Positions 7,433-16,129 of a DNA stretch of 50,673 nucleotides are shown piece by piece. Every line of letters starts with the position of its first letter. The stretch's first letter is position 1. The stretch lies in NCBI GenBank assembly GCA_028282295.1, contig JANQIE010000255.1:1-50673 (forward strand), read 5' to 3'. The notes beneath the pieces were generated by a model. The model had not been told where the DNA came from. It saw only the letters and a program-made list of their open reading frames with translations, and made no database searches. This DNA comes from Desulfobacterales bacterium (lineage in GTDB: Bacteria; Desulfobacterota; Desulfobacteria; Desulfobacterales; JANQIE01). Made by a program: the position numbers and the translations under genes.

Positions 7433-10400
7433 TTATGCAATCCGTTTGTAGAGGGTAATCGACCGGGGATCGCGCACTACGTCAAAGGCATCCATGAACA
7501 CCGGCAGGTAGGGACTTTCATTGGAAGGCCGGTCATTGATGGACATGATGGTAAGTTGTCGCTGCGGCTGGGCGGCGCGGTCAAGCAGATGGTATAAAAA
7601 CGCCAGGCACGCGCCAAGGTCGGGATCGTCCGGCGGGATATGGAACACGATGTGACGTCCCCGGCGCCGGGAGGTCACCATCAGTTCGGCGCCGCGATAG
7701 ACCAGGTGATTGGAGTCGATGCGCGGGGGCAGTTGCTCTTTCAAAGGGGCCAGACCCAGGCCGCAAAGCGAGGCCGGGTCAAGGGCGTTGAGCCAGAACA
7801 GCGGCGGTGCGGCGGCCGGCCGGGTCAACCGTGCAAGGGCGCTTGGGGCAATAAATTGGAGCCCGGCGATGCCCTGAAAAAAACAGCCGGAATGAATTTC
7901 ACCGGAAAGGTCCATCAGCCGCAATGTCCGCAGCAGGTCGGCCCAGCGAAAGGCCGGCAGTTCCCTGGTCAACAGTTCGCGGAACAGCACGCCATACCGG
8001 TTCAGCAGCAAGCGGATGCGGTCTTTGCGGCGTTCTTGTTGTGTGAGAAGGTCGTCGGCCAATTCCGGGGGCGACACCTTGAACCAGTTGCCGGCCTGGG
8101 GCAGGGCGGCCTTCCAGCGGGAAAAGGCGCTACGCGCGATCCCTCTTCGCAGGCGGACACCGGTGCGGCCCGCGGCCTGCGGGGGCTGGAACCGGTTTGC
8201 CAACCCCTGGCGCAAAGCGGCGAAGGAATCGTTGGAATAGTCGCCTTGCCAGACACCGCGCCAAAGGGTGGCGGTGATCTCGGCCGGGGAAAGTCCGGTC
8301 AGGCGCAACAGCGTGGAAAAATCAAATCGGCCGGCGGAAGACAATACGTTGTCAACGGCGGCATCCGAAGGGGCTGGTACCGTTGCTTGCCGGGTTTCCG
8401 GCGCAACCGGGGTGTCCGGCAGCAGCAGATCGAGATCCGGTTCAAAGCAGAACATGACGTGACGCTTCGCGCGGCCCAGCCATTTCAGATCCGTGGTTTG
8501 CAAGAGCGAATCGAGCCAGGCCGGATCATAATCCGGCATGCGCGCCGGCAGGATGTCGCTTTCCCACAAATGGGCGGCCATGGCATAGCCGGACAGTTGC
8601 TCAATGCGGGCCAGCAGGCGTTCAACCGGCGCCTGGCGATCACCGTCGCCCGGAACCAGTCCCTGGATCGTGGCGAAGAACAGCGCCAGGGCCTCGCAGG
8701 GCAGCGGTTCGATAACCGGCTGGGCCGCCCGGCGTTCCAACCGCAGCAGCATTTCAAAATTACGGGCGTCGCAGTAAACCGTGTCGTTCTCACCCTTGAT
8801 GAGCTTACCGCCGATCAGTTGCCGGTCGTCGACCAGTTGATCCAGGGCCGCAGCCGCACGGGGCGCAGCGACACCCAGGGTGCGGGTGATAAAGTCGATT
8901 CGTACCGGTCCGTAAAACTGCAGCCACTCTCCCAACAGCCAGGCCAAATTGACTTGGCCGGCCAAGGTGTCGCTCAAATCCGGTGCCGGTTCGGGGGTGT
9001 CGGTTACGGTAAGCAAGGGAAGTATTTGGATCGCAACAGATGCTTGCGATAACGCTTCGCAGACGGGGGGGAGCAGTTCGCGCGCCACGACAAGGTCTGC
9101 ACTTGCCTGTGAGAGCCTTAACCGCGTCAACCTGGGCGCCACCGCCGCGGTCAACGCTGTAAATGGCCGGTCATGTGCCTGCCCGATGATATCTCCCAGG
9201 GCTTGCCATTCCGCGGCCGGGATGAGCACCCGTTCTTTGACCCATTCCACCAGTTCATCACCGTCCCCCGGTGCGTACCCGGCCACCAGGCGAAGACTTT
9301 TGGCTTCAAATTGCACCACCGTTGGCCGGGAAACCGAGGGGCGCAACGCCGGGCTGTGGACGATTTCGTGCCAAAGATCACTGCTGAGCCGCGAGGCCTG
9401 ATCGTCCTGGGGGGTGTCATCCCGGTACATGTAGGTGTTGATCTGATTCCAGGCCATTTGGCGGGCCAGGGGGCTGGGCTGGGCGGCATGGACCGCGGAC
9501 CAGGTGATGGCGCCGGTTTCCAGTTCACCCAGCAGGCGGCGCAGGCTTGCCAGATCGAATTCGTCCTGTAGACAGGTGCGCCAGGTTTCAAGTAAAATCG
9601 GAAAGTCGTCGTACTGCCGCACGGCATTGAAGAGTTTCTGGGAACGCAACCGGCTCATCCACAAGGGCATCCGTTTTTTGAAATCTCGGCGGGTCAGCAA
9701 CAGCGCCCGTCCGGCGCACTCGCGGAAGCGGGCGCCGAATATGCCGGACGTCTCCAGCCGCGCGCGCAGTAGCTGGTCCAGGTTGCCGCTGTTGACCAGC
9801 GTCAGGATTTCTTCCGCCGGAACGTCGTGGGGCAGCAACAGGGCGATGGCGTCGTTGCCGGCGAAGATTTCCAGCCGTTGGCCGTACTTTGCGTGCCAGG
9901 CGGCGTCCAGGGCCAGCGCCAAGGGTTGGTTGACTTGGCCACCCCACAGGGTCAGCCAGATGACCTGGTTGCCCGGTGCCGCGCCCGGCGCGCTGTGCAC
10001 CATCTCCACCACCACATGCCGGCGGTGGGGCAGAGTATTGTTCAACGCGGCTTTCTGGCGTTTTAAAAACGCGAACAGTTCTTCGGCTGCCAACGCATCC
10101 AGACAGCAGCGCGCGCGGACCTGGCGCTGCCAGGCTGTGTCCGTCAGGCTGTGATCCGCTTCTTGTAAAAAGGTTAAAATCTTCTCTGAAAAATGCCAGT
10201 CGCGTTGAAATGCTTCGCCTCGCCAAAAGGGGGTCTCCAGGGCGCTCGGATGGCCGGGCACGACCAGTACTTCGCCTGCGGTTATCTTTTCAATCCGCCA
10301 TTTCTGCGCCCCGAGATTAAATGTCTGCCCCACCTTGGCTTCCCACACAAATTCTTCGTCCAGGTCACCGATGCGCGCACCGGTTTGGGCATGCCGCAGA

Positions 10401-11947
10401 TGATAGTAGCCTCTATCGGGAATAACCCCGCCGGAGAGGTAAACCGCCATCAGCGCCCCTTTGCGGGCTTTGACCGTGTTGCGCACCGCGTCGAGGGCCA
10501 CTCTTGGTTTTAAGTCGCGCACCCGCGAAAGGGCGTATTTGCCGGCCAGCATTTGCAGCACCAGGTCGAATTGCTTGCGGGACAGGTGCCGGTAGGCATG
10601 GCAGGTCCTGATGTGGCCGTACAGTTCATCCACATTCCAGGTGTCGACGCCGGTCATGGCGACGATTACCTGGGCCAACACGTCCAACGGCGCCTGGACC
10701 GGCTTTTGGGGGGCGATCGTTTGTTCGGGGACGGCTTGCGCCAACACGGCCGCTGCCAGAAAATCGCGGGCGTGCGTGGGGTATATGCTTGCCCGGCTGA
10801 TCTGCCCCACCTGGTGACCGGCGCGGCCGATCCGCTGGATGGCGGCGGCAAGGGACGGCGGCGACTGCACCAGCAGGACTTCGTCCAAGGGACCGATATC
10901 GATGCCCAGTTCCAGCGAGTTGGTCGCCACAATGGCTTTTAGCCGTCCGGCTTTAAGGTGGGCTTCGACGCTCTGGCGGATCTCGCGGGCCAGCGATCCG
11001 TGATGGGCGTAGGCCAGCGGTTCCGCTTCCTGTTGATTGAGCTTTAACGCGATTTTTTCGCACAGGCGGCGGTTGTTCACGAAAACCAGGGTGGACCGGT
11101 TCTGGCTGATTTTGGATTTAAAGGCGGTCACCAGCGGCTGCCAGATCGATTCACGGCCGGGGCGTTTTGCGGCCTGGCGCGGGTAGCGGACCCGCAGGTC
11201 GTACTGCTTGGCCGTTGGCGAAGAGATGATTTCGACGGGGCGTTGAACATACTCGATTGCGGGCAAAGCACCTTGCAACCGGTAACCGCCGACAAACCGG
11301 GCCACGGTGTCAAGGGGGTTGACGGTGGCGGACAGGGCGATGCGTTGAAACTCACCGGCTTGCAGCACCAGGCGCTCGACGGCCGTCATCAGGTACGTGC
11401 CGCGTTTGCCGGCAAAGACCGCGTGAATTTCATCCAGGATCAGCGTCTTGACCGTATTTAAAATAGTGCGCGCCTGGGGGGAGGTGAGCAGTAAATTCAG
11501 GCTTTCCGGTGTGGTGATCAGTATTTCCGGCGGACGGCGCAGCATTTGACGGCGTTCGGTAAACGGTGTGTCGCCCGAGCGGGTCAGCACGCGGATCTGC
11601 GGCATGGCCGTCCCGGCGCGGCGGAAAACAGTGTCGAGTTCTTCGAGCGGTTGCAGCAGGTTGCGCCGGATGTCGTTGTTCAGGGCCTTGAGCGGGGAGA
11701 CATACAGCACCCTGGTGTGGTCGGTGCTCAGGGTGCCGGAAATCAATTGGTCCATGGCCCACAAAAACGCGGTAAGGGTCTTGCCGCTGCCGGTGGGCGC
11801 GGTTACCAGGACATGCCGGCCCGCCTGGATTTGCCGCCACGCCTGGTGCTGGATGGCGGTGGGGGTTTCATAGCGCGCGCGAAACCATTGGGCGACAAGC
11901 GGGTGGAAGCAATCAAGGGGCTCGGTGGCGGTGTGGTGTCTGGCCAT
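7433..11947 (-). CDS. lhr: Lhr-type DEAD/DEAH helicase
   Basis: A large superfamily 2 helicase of about 1504 residues, close to the length of E. coli Lhr (about 1538). Motifs: Walker A TAPTGSGKT (residues about 51-59), motif Ib TTPESLNLLL, Walker B LDEIHAVF (about 173-180), motif III LSAT, and C-terminal helicase motifs VFVNNRRLCEKIALKLN, ATNSLELGIDIG and QRIGRAGHQ. The remaining roughly 900 residues match the Lhr winged-helix, DEAD/H-associated and C-terminal regions. Lhr is a 3'-5' translocase linked to DNA repair. The long reading starts at a TTG (11953); the ATG at 11947 is preferred. It follows a hotdog thioesterase and a nitroreductase in the same direction, with 14 nt to the former, so it may be co-transcribed. 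The long antisense frames over it are GC-rich shadows. Confidence 0.93.
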   Translation of the reverse strand: MARHHTATEPLDCFHPLVAQWFRARYETPTAIQHQAWRQIQAGRHVLVTAPTGSGKTLTAFLWAMDQLISGTLSTDHTRVLYVSPLKALNNDIRRNLLQPLEELDTVFRRAGTAMPQIRVLTRSGDTPFTERRQMLRRPPEILITTPESLNLLLTSPQARTILNTVKTLILDEIHAVFAGKRGTYLMTAVERLVLQAGEFQRIALSATVNPLDTVARFVGGYRLQGALPAIEYVQRPVEIISSPTAKQYDLRVRYPRQAAKRPGRESIWQPLVTAFKSKISQNRSTLVFVNNRRLCEKIALKLNQQEAEPLAYAHHGSLAREIRQSVEAHLKAGRLKAIVATNSLELGIDIGPLDEVLLVQSPPSLAAAIQRIGRAGHQVGQISRASIYPTHARDFLAAAVLAQAVPEQTIAPQKPVQAPLDVLAQVIVAMTGVDTWNVDELYGHIRTCHAYRHLSRKQFDLVLQMLAGKYALSRVRDLKPRVALDAVRNTVKARKGALMAVYLSGGVIPDRGYYHLRHAQTGARIGDLDEEFVWEAKVGQTFNLGAQKWRIEKITAGEVLVVPGHPSALETPFWRGEAFQRDWHFSEKILTFLQEADHSLTDTAWQRQVRARCCLDALAAEELFAFLKRQKAALNNTLPHRRHVVVEMVHSAPGAAPGNQVIWLTLWGGQVNQPLALALDAAWHAKYGQRLEIFAGNDAIALLLPHDVPAEEILTLVNSGNLDQLLRARLETSGIFGARFRECAGRALLLTRRDFKKRMPLWMSRLRSQKLFNAVRQYDDFPILLETWRTCLQDEFDLASLRRLLGELETGAITWSAVHAAQPSPLARQMAWNQINTYMYRDDTPQDDQASRLSSDLWHEIVHSPALRPSVSRPTVVQFEAKSLRLVAGYAPGDGDELVEWVKERVLIPAAEWQALGDIIGQAHDRPFTALTAAVAPRLTRLRLSQASADLVVARELLPPVCEALSQASVAIQILPLLTVTDTPEPAPDLSDTLAGQVNLAWLLGEWLQFYGPVRIDFITRTLGVAAPRAAAALDQLVDDRQLIGGKLIKGENDTVYCDARNFEMLLRLERRAAQPVIEPLPCEALALFFATIQGLVPGDGDRQAPVERLLARIEQLSGYAMAAHLWESDILPARMPDYDPAWLDSLLQTTDLKWLGRAKRHVMFCFEPDLDLLLPDTPVAPETRQATVPAPSDAAVDNVLSSAGRFDFSTLLRLTGLSPAEITATLWRGVWQGDYSNDSFAALRQGLANRFQPPQAAGRTGVRLRRGIARSAFSRWKAALPQAGNWFKVSPPELADDLLTQQERRKDRIRLLLNRYGVLFRELLTRELPAFRWADLLRTLRLMDLSGEIHSGCFFQGIAGLQFIAPSALARLTRPAAAPPLFWLNALDPASLCGLGLAPLKEQLPPRIDSNHLVYRGAELMVTSRRRGRHIVFHIPPDDPDLGACLAFLYHLLDRAAQPQRQLTIMSINDRPSNESPYLPVFMDAFDVVRDPRSITLYKRIA

Positions 11948-11961
11948 GGCCAATACGACGA

Positions 11962-12435
11962 CTATCCGCTCATCATCATACTTTTGGGAAGTTGCACGGC
12001 AATGACTTCACCACGTGCGCAGACTTCATCCTTGGCGATCAGATCGACTGTCACAACCACTTTGCGGCCCTTGAGTTCCTTTACTTTGCCGCGCAGTTGC
12101 AAGGTGGCGTCGATGGGCGTTGGACGCAGGTAATCGACCTTCAGGGAGGCGGTTACAAAACGGATGGGGGGTTGCGAGTCCATGGGCCGCCCGGCCTCGC
12201 GATACGCCGCGGCGGCGGCGGTGCCGGTGCCGTGACAGTCGATGAGCGAGGCGATCAGACCGCCGTAGACGTAGCCCGGAATGGCCATGTGATAGGGTTG
12301 GGGGGTGAAATGGCAGACACTTTCGTCCTTGTCCCATACGCTTTTGATTTGTAGGCCATGCGGGTTGAGACGGCCGCATCCGTAACAGTGGCTGTAATCG
12401 TCCGGGTAGAAGTCCTGAAACGCTTTGGTGGTCAT
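11962..12435 (-). CDS. Hotdog-fold (PaaI-like) thioesterase
   Basis: About 157 residues from the ATG at 12435, which has AAAGGA 7-8 nt upstream. It begins MTTKAFQDFYPDDYSHCYGC. The C17-x2-C20 motif followed by GRLNPHGL is typical of a PaaI/4HBT subgroup. The hotdog core follows: MAIPGYVYGGLIASLIDCHG is the central helix, and VKVKELKGRKVVVTVDL-like strands follow it. The family hydrolyses acyl-CoA thioesters; the substrate is unknown. A longer frame to 12555 reads through an inverted repeat (12486-12550) and was rejected as the start. It lies between a nitroreductase gene and lhr, all on the same strand. Confidence 0.85.
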   Translation of the reverse strand: MTTKAFQDFYPDDYSHCYGCGRLNPHGLQIKSVWDKDESVCHFTPQPYHMAIPGYVYGGLIASLIDCHGTGTAAAAAYREAGRPMDSQPPIRFVTASLKVDYLRPTPIDATLQLRGKVKELKGRKVVVTVDLIAKDEVCARGEVIAVQLPKSMMMSG

Positions 12436-12485
12436 AAACGGTCCTTTCTGCTTGGGCTTGCGGATAAACGGGTTGTTGTGTCGTC

Positions 12486-12550
12486 GGAACGGCGTCTCGC
12501 CGCGATTCAGGGCGTGTTTCATTATTTTAATCGCGGCGGAACGCCGTTCC
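12486..12550. repeat. 65-bp palindrome between nitroreductase and thioesterase genes
   Basis: GGAACGGCGTCTCGCCGCGA (12486-12505) pairs with TCGCGGCGGAACGCCGTTCC (12531-12550) around a 25-nt spacer. It resembles dispersed GGAACGGCGTTCC repeats. It lies in the 5' region of the thioesterase transcript and could form a stable RNA hairpin there. Confidence 0.8.
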
Positions 12551-12560
12551 CACAAAATGT

Positions 12561-13103
12561 TTACAGGCTTTTATATGTATTGCCGTAAAAGTTAAAAAAG
12601 ATTTTTTCGTATTGCAATGCGGATTCGGGGTGCGGACTGTTTTTGTCGGCCGGGTAACCGATGGCGATGATCGATTCGACTTTCAGATTGTCGGGCAGAT
12701 CCAGCAGCCGGGCGACATAGGTTTCGGCCATTTCACCGTCGGTATGGGCGCGTTTGCGGATCTGCACCCAACAACTGCCCAGGCCCAGTGACTCGGCGGC
12801 CATTTGGACCAAAATGGTGGCGATGGATGTGTCTTCAACCCACACATCGGATTGCGTCTCGTCGGCGCAAACCACGAATCCCAACGCGGCGTTTTTCAAG
12901 AAGGATGAGCCATGGGGTTTGGCCTTGGACAGTTGCACCAGGGTGTCGCGGTCGTTGACCACAATAAACTCCCAGGGATTGATGCTTCGTGATGACGGCG
13001 ACCGTAAGGCGGCCTCGATCAACAGTTCGATTTTTTCCGGTTCGACGGGTTTGTCTTCAAACAGGCGCACGCTACGTCGTTGGCGTATTAAATCTATGAA
13101 CAC
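12561..13103 (-). CDS. Nitroreductase-family FMN protein
   Basis: 180 residues starting at a GTG (13103) with AAGGAAG about 8 nt upstream. The N-terminal IRQRRSVRLFEDKPV is the classic nitroreductase FMN-phosphate/Arg motif. ALRSPSSRSINPWEFIVV, MAAESLGLGSCWVQIRKRA and IAIGYPADKNSPH complete the fold. The family consists of dimeric flavoenzymes that reduce nitro groups, quinones or enones, or act in cofactor fragmentation. The physiological substrate is unknown. It is co-directional with the thioesterase and lhr, from which a palindrome separates it. Confidence 0.88.
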   Translation of the reverse strand: MFIDLIRQRRSVRLFEDKPVEPEKIELLIEAALRSPSSRSINPWEFIVVNDRDTLVQLSKAKPHGSSFLKNAALGFVVCADETQSDVWVEDTSIATILVQMAAESLGLGSCWVQIRKRAHTDGEMAETYVARLLDLPDNLKVESIIAIGYPADKNSPHPESALQYEKIFFNFYGNTYKSL

Positions 13104-13152
13104 GATAATCTTCCTTTTCGTTGAGGTTATGGTTTAATCAGGGCGCAAATAA

Positions 13153-13329
13153 GGTTAATATCGATTTGATTCTGGACCCCGGCTTTCGCCGGGGTGACGC
13201 GAATAAGGTGCCATTTTACCCGACACCCCCTGACCGCGGGCACGGCTGATCCGGGACTCCGAATTAATAGTAAAAAAACAGTCGTCACCCCGGCGAAGGC
13301 CGGGGCCCAGAATCAAATCGATATTAACC
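13153..13329. repeat. 177-bp MITE-like inverted repeat element
   Basis: Near-perfect terminal inverted repeats of more than 40 bp: GGTTAATATCGATTTGATTC at the left end (13153) and the matching GAATCAAATCGATATTAACC at the right end (13310-13329). Each arm contains an inner CCCCGGC...GCCGGGG hairpin. About 70 bp of unique middle sequence separates the arms. The middle part reappears inverted at 18730-18785, and the right arm reappears at 18930-18967. No open frame inside is convincing, so it is a candidate non-autonomous mobile element. Confidence 0.82.
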
Positions 13330-13458
13330 TTTTTTGTCCTCCTAATCTCCAAATGCAGTTACCCTGCCTTCCAGCCCGGTCACGGTTGAATCCTGTTTGC
13401 GGCTATGTTAAAGGATTGCAGCTTGAAAACCCGAACAACCCTACAAGGATATTTTCAA

Positions 13459-13662
13459 ATGGACTGTAATGTAGAAAAAAATCTGAAGAACTGCAACTGC
13501 ACTTACGAACCATGTCCGCACAAAGGCAACTGCTGCGCCTGCCTCAGTTATCACCGCAACGCGCGTCAACTGCCGGCGTGTTGTTTTCCGGCCGAGGCGG
13601 AAAAAACCTATGACCGCTCCTTTGAGCATTTTGCCCGCCTGGTTGCCGCCAAGCAGGTCTAA
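13459..13662 (+). CDS. DUF6485-type small Cys-rich protein
   Basis: 67 residues starting MDCNVEKNLKNCNCTYEPC, with nine cysteines in all, including CNCTYEPCPHKGNCCACLSYH and LPACCFPAEAEKTYDRS. The spacing looks like a metal or iron-sulfur binding site. This small family is common in anaerobic bacteria and its function is unknown. An upstream ATG at 13405 would prepend 18 residues, but AAGGA about 10 nt before 13459 and the family's usual MDC start favour the shorter form. The 3' end overlaps the convergent SDR gene by 4 nt (CTAA). Confidence 0.8.
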   Translation: MDCNVEKNLKNCNCTYEPCPHKGNCCACLSYHRNARQLPACCFPAEAEKTYDRSFEHFARLVAAKQV

Positions 13663-14495
13663 CTCGGGGCGACAAACAAATCGGGCAGCAGGGCGTTCGC
13701 CTTGGACGGGTCCCGGGCGTAGGCCGAAAAATCGGTTACCCCGCGATCGCGCAGCAGGGTTTCATCGATGAGGCAGCGGCCGGTCAGTTGAAGGTCTTTG
13801 GTTGCCAGAATCGCATGGGCCGCGTCGGCCATGATCTGCGGCGTACGCGCATGTTGCAGCATTTTACGATCGCCCACGGCAAATTCGATGGCGGCGGTGG
13901 CGATGATGGTCTGGGGCCACAGGCAGTTCACGGCAATGCCGTAGTTTTGAAACTCGGCGGCCATGCCCAGACTCAACAGGGTCATGCCGTATTTTGAAAG
14001 CGTGTAAGGGGCGTGCCCGGCAAGCCACTTCACATCCGGGTCGATTGGTGGGCAGAGACTCAGGATGTGCGGCTGCGGCGCTTTTTTCAGATGGGGCAGG
14101 GCGGCCTGGGAGCAGAGGAAAACGGCCCGGGCGTTGATGTTTTGCATCAGGTCGTAGCGTTTGAGCGACGTCTTTTCCACCGGGGTCAAACTGATGGCGC
14201 CGGCATTGTTGACCAGGGCGTCGATAGCGCCAAAGCGGTCCATGGTTTGCGTCATCAGGGCGACGACCTGATCTTCGAAGCGCACATCGATTTTGAGCGG
14301 CAGCGCCTGACCGCCGGCAGCCTCCACCTCGGCGGCGGTTTCGAAAATACTCCCTTTGAGTTTGGGATGCGGCTCGGCCGATTTGGCCGCGATCACGATG
14401 TTGGCGCCGTCGGACGCGGCCCGCAACGCAATGGCCCGGCCGATACCCCGGCTGGCGCCGGTGATGATGATGGTTTTTCCTTTCAATCCCGCCAT
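13659..14495 (-). CDS. Short-chain dehydrogenase/reductase (HSDL2-like)
   Basis: 278 residues with a Rossmann fold: TGASRGIG at 12-19 (NAD(P) binding), NNAG at 96-99, a Ser near 146, and Tyr164-x3-Lys168 (APYTLSKYG). KSAEPHPKLKGSIFETAAEV is characteristic of the hydroxysteroid-dehydrogenase-like-2 subgroup, which is often linked to acyl-CoA metabolism. The substrate is not known. The ATG at 14495 has GGGGGAA upstream. It converges on and overlaps the DUF6485 gene by 4 nt. Fragments of two dispersed repeats lie just upstream. Confidence 0.88.
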   Translation of the reverse strand: MAGLKGKTIIITGASRGIGRAIALRAASDGANIVIAAKSAEPHPKLKGSIFETAAEVEAAGGQALPLKIDVRFEDQVVALMTQTMDRFGAIDALVNNAGAISLTPVEKTSLKRYDLMQNINARAVFLCSQAALPHLKKAPQPHILSLCPPIDPDVKWLAGHAPYTLSKYGMTLLSLGMAAEFQNYGIAVNCLWPQTIIATAAIEFAVGDRKMLQHARTPQIMADAAHAILATKDLQLTGRCLIDETLLRDRGVTDFSAYARDPSKANALLPDLFVAPS

Positions 14496-14506
14496 GGGAG
14501 TTCCCC

Positions 14507-14583
14507 CTTTGCGCCTCTGCGCGAAATAAAAAAAAACTGGCGCGTGCTCAGCCCGTTTGAGATGCTATCATTTCCGGACGGCC
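14507..14583. repeat. Fragments of two dispersed repeats
   Basis: GCGCCTCTGCGCGAAA (about 14511-14526) is a half copy of the palindrome at 26879-26944. GATGCTATCATTTCCGGAC (14561-14579) is a half end of the long hairpin family (compare TCCGGAAATAGCATC at 4758-4772). The latter begins directly after the TAG stop of the gene ending at 14585, as copy 1 does at 4893. Confidence 0.6.
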
Positions 14584-14584
14584 G

Positions 14585-15082
14585 CTATTTGGCGGCCCTT
14601 TCCCGATCCAGCTCTTCTTTGTCCATCAGCCAGAACGGCTTGCCGTTGCTGGTCAATCGCACTTTGAACTGGTAAAAATCTCCTTTTTTGACCTTGGCGC
14701 CGATAAACACATCTTCCCCGTCGATTTCGGCCCAGGCACCGTAAACTTTGACACGGTCGCCCTTTTTCAAGCCGATGTCTTTTTTGGTGGCAAACCATTC
14801 CGGGCATAGATGCACGACGATCGGTTCGTCATCCTTGGATTCCTGGACAACCAGGGCCACGCCGGGTGACATGCCGGACATGGGCACCACCCGTTTGAAG
14901 CGAACCACGGTGGCTTTGAATTTTTCCCGTTCCGCGGGGTTGTAGAGACGATTGTAGGCGCTGTCGGCCTGCCAACCGCCCATGTCCTTGGGCGTACCGG
15001 CCCAAACAGTGGCAGCCGTCAAAATCATTGTCAGGATAATGGGCACACAGATCCGGGCAAGTTGTAACGTCGTTCGTTTCAT
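14585..15082 (-). CDS. Exported hypothetical protein, 165 aa
   Basis: The N-terminus MKRTTLQLARICVPIILTMI continues to a probable signal-peptidase site after TVWA (about residue 28). The mature part (about 137 residues) is rich in short strands: KATVVRFKRVVPM, GVALVVQESKDDEPIVVHLC, KKGDRVKVYGAWAEIDGEDV and KGDFYQFKVRLTSNGKP. This resembles an OB-fold or small beta-barrel binding domain in the periplasm, but I cannot name a family. A good ribosome-binding stretch (GCAGGAGG) precedes the ATG. It is co-directional with the SDR, but repeat fragments lie between them. The function is unknown. Confidence 0.72.
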   Translation of the reverse strand: MKRTTLQLARICVPIILTMILTAATVWAGTPKDMGGWQADSAYNRLYNPAEREKFKATVVRFKRVVPMSGMSPGVALVVQESKDDEPIVVHLCPEWFATKKDIGLKKGDRVKVYGAWAEIDGEDVFIGAKVKKGDFYQFKVRLTSNGKPFWLMDKEELDRERAAK

Positions 15083-15186
15083 TCAAAACCTCCTGCAGGC
15101 AATAACGCCGGTTTTTCGCTGATTGCATGGCATCGACAAAACCGGGACAAAATATGTAAATTGTGGCGGCCGTTTTTAACCGGCCG

Positions 15187-16044
15187 TCAGATAACGCCCC
15201 GGTAAAACGCCAGCCTTCGGGCGTGCGGGGCGAAAAGGGCTTCCAATTCAGCCTTTTCCTGTTCATTGAACCGTTGGGTGGTTGAACCGGCCTGCGCCAG
15301 CGTTTGTACGTGGGATGGTTCATAACAGCCGACAATGGCCATGGTGATGTCCCAGGAAAAGGCGTAGCGGATCAACAGGTCGGCGGTCAACGGGCCGTCG
15401 GTTTGAATGTAGTGCGAACCGCCCAACACCTTCATCGCAATCACGGCCAACCCTTTTTTGCGGGCCGTTGGCAGGGTTGAGGTCAGAAAGCCTTTTAAAT
15501 TGGCCTCGGCCGGATTCACCGGCAGCATCACCGCATCCACCGGCCACTGTTTTACCGCCCGGGTCAGGATGGCCGGATCATGATGCCCGGTCACCCCGAT
15601 CCGGCGGACCTTGCCCGCGTCACGGGCCTCCACAAAGGCTTCCAGCGCCCCGCCGGGGGCCGCGATCCGGTTCAGGTCGTCTTCGGTGCGAACATCATGA
15701 ATTTGCCACAGATCGAGGTAATCCGTCTGCAGGCGGGTGAAGGTGTCGGCCAGATCCTGGCGGGCGCCGGCTTTGTCACGGCTCGCCGATTTACTGGCTT
15801 GAAAGATCCGGCGGCGTGTCTCTGGTTGGTCGCGCCACATGCGGCCCAGGTAAACCTCACTGTCCGCGTACACCCGGGCGGAATCGAAATAGGTGATGCC
15901 GCAGTCAAGGGCCGCGGCGATCACGGCCCGGGCCTGGGCGTCATGCCCCACTGTGCGCAGCACCCCTTCGCCGCCTAATCCGACGCGGGTGACCATGCGG
16001 TCGCTTGAGCCAAAACGGGTTTGAGGAATCGGATTGTCCGGCAC
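15187..16044 (-). CDS. Aldo/keto reductase
   Basis: 285 residues from a GTG start (16044) with GGGAG 7-8 nt upstream. The AKR catalytic tetrad is visible: Asp54 and Tyr59 in YFDSARVYADSE, Lys85 in ASKSAS, and His116 in LWQIHDV. The (beta/alpha)8 pattern and the C-terminal NADPH-binding segments are present. The protein is somewhat shorter than canonical AKRs and lacks the ferredoxin-like C-terminal Cys cluster seen in some anaerobe AKRs. It reduces carbonyls with NAD(P)H; the substrate is unknown. The neighbouring genes on the same strand are separated by about 85-100 bp, so it may be monocistronic. Confidence 0.9.
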   Translation of the reverse strand: MPDNPIPQTRFGSSDRMVTRVGLGGEGVLRTVGHDAQARAVIAAALDCGITYFDSARVYADSEVYLGRMWRDQPETRRRIFQASKSASRDKAGARQDLADTFTRLQTDYLDLWQIHDVRTEDDLNRIAAPGGALEAFVEARDAGKVRRIGVTGHHDPAILTRAVKQWPVDAVMLPVNPAEANLKGFLTSTLPTARKKGLAVIAMKVLGGSHYIQTDGPLTADLLIRYAFSWDITMAIVGCYEPSHVQTLAQAGSTTQRFNEQEKAELEALFAPHARRLAFYRGVI

Positions 16045-16129
16045 AGAGATACTCCCTTCCGGTTAAATTCAAAGCATTTAAAAAATATAAGGCGAGCAGG
16101 TTAAAAATGCAAATTTATGTAGGGGGCGG

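Noticed and set aside
7640-9052. 470-aa plus-strand frame
   Set aside because: Lies fully antisense to lhr. Composition is typical of GC-rich shadow frames and no domain is recognisable.
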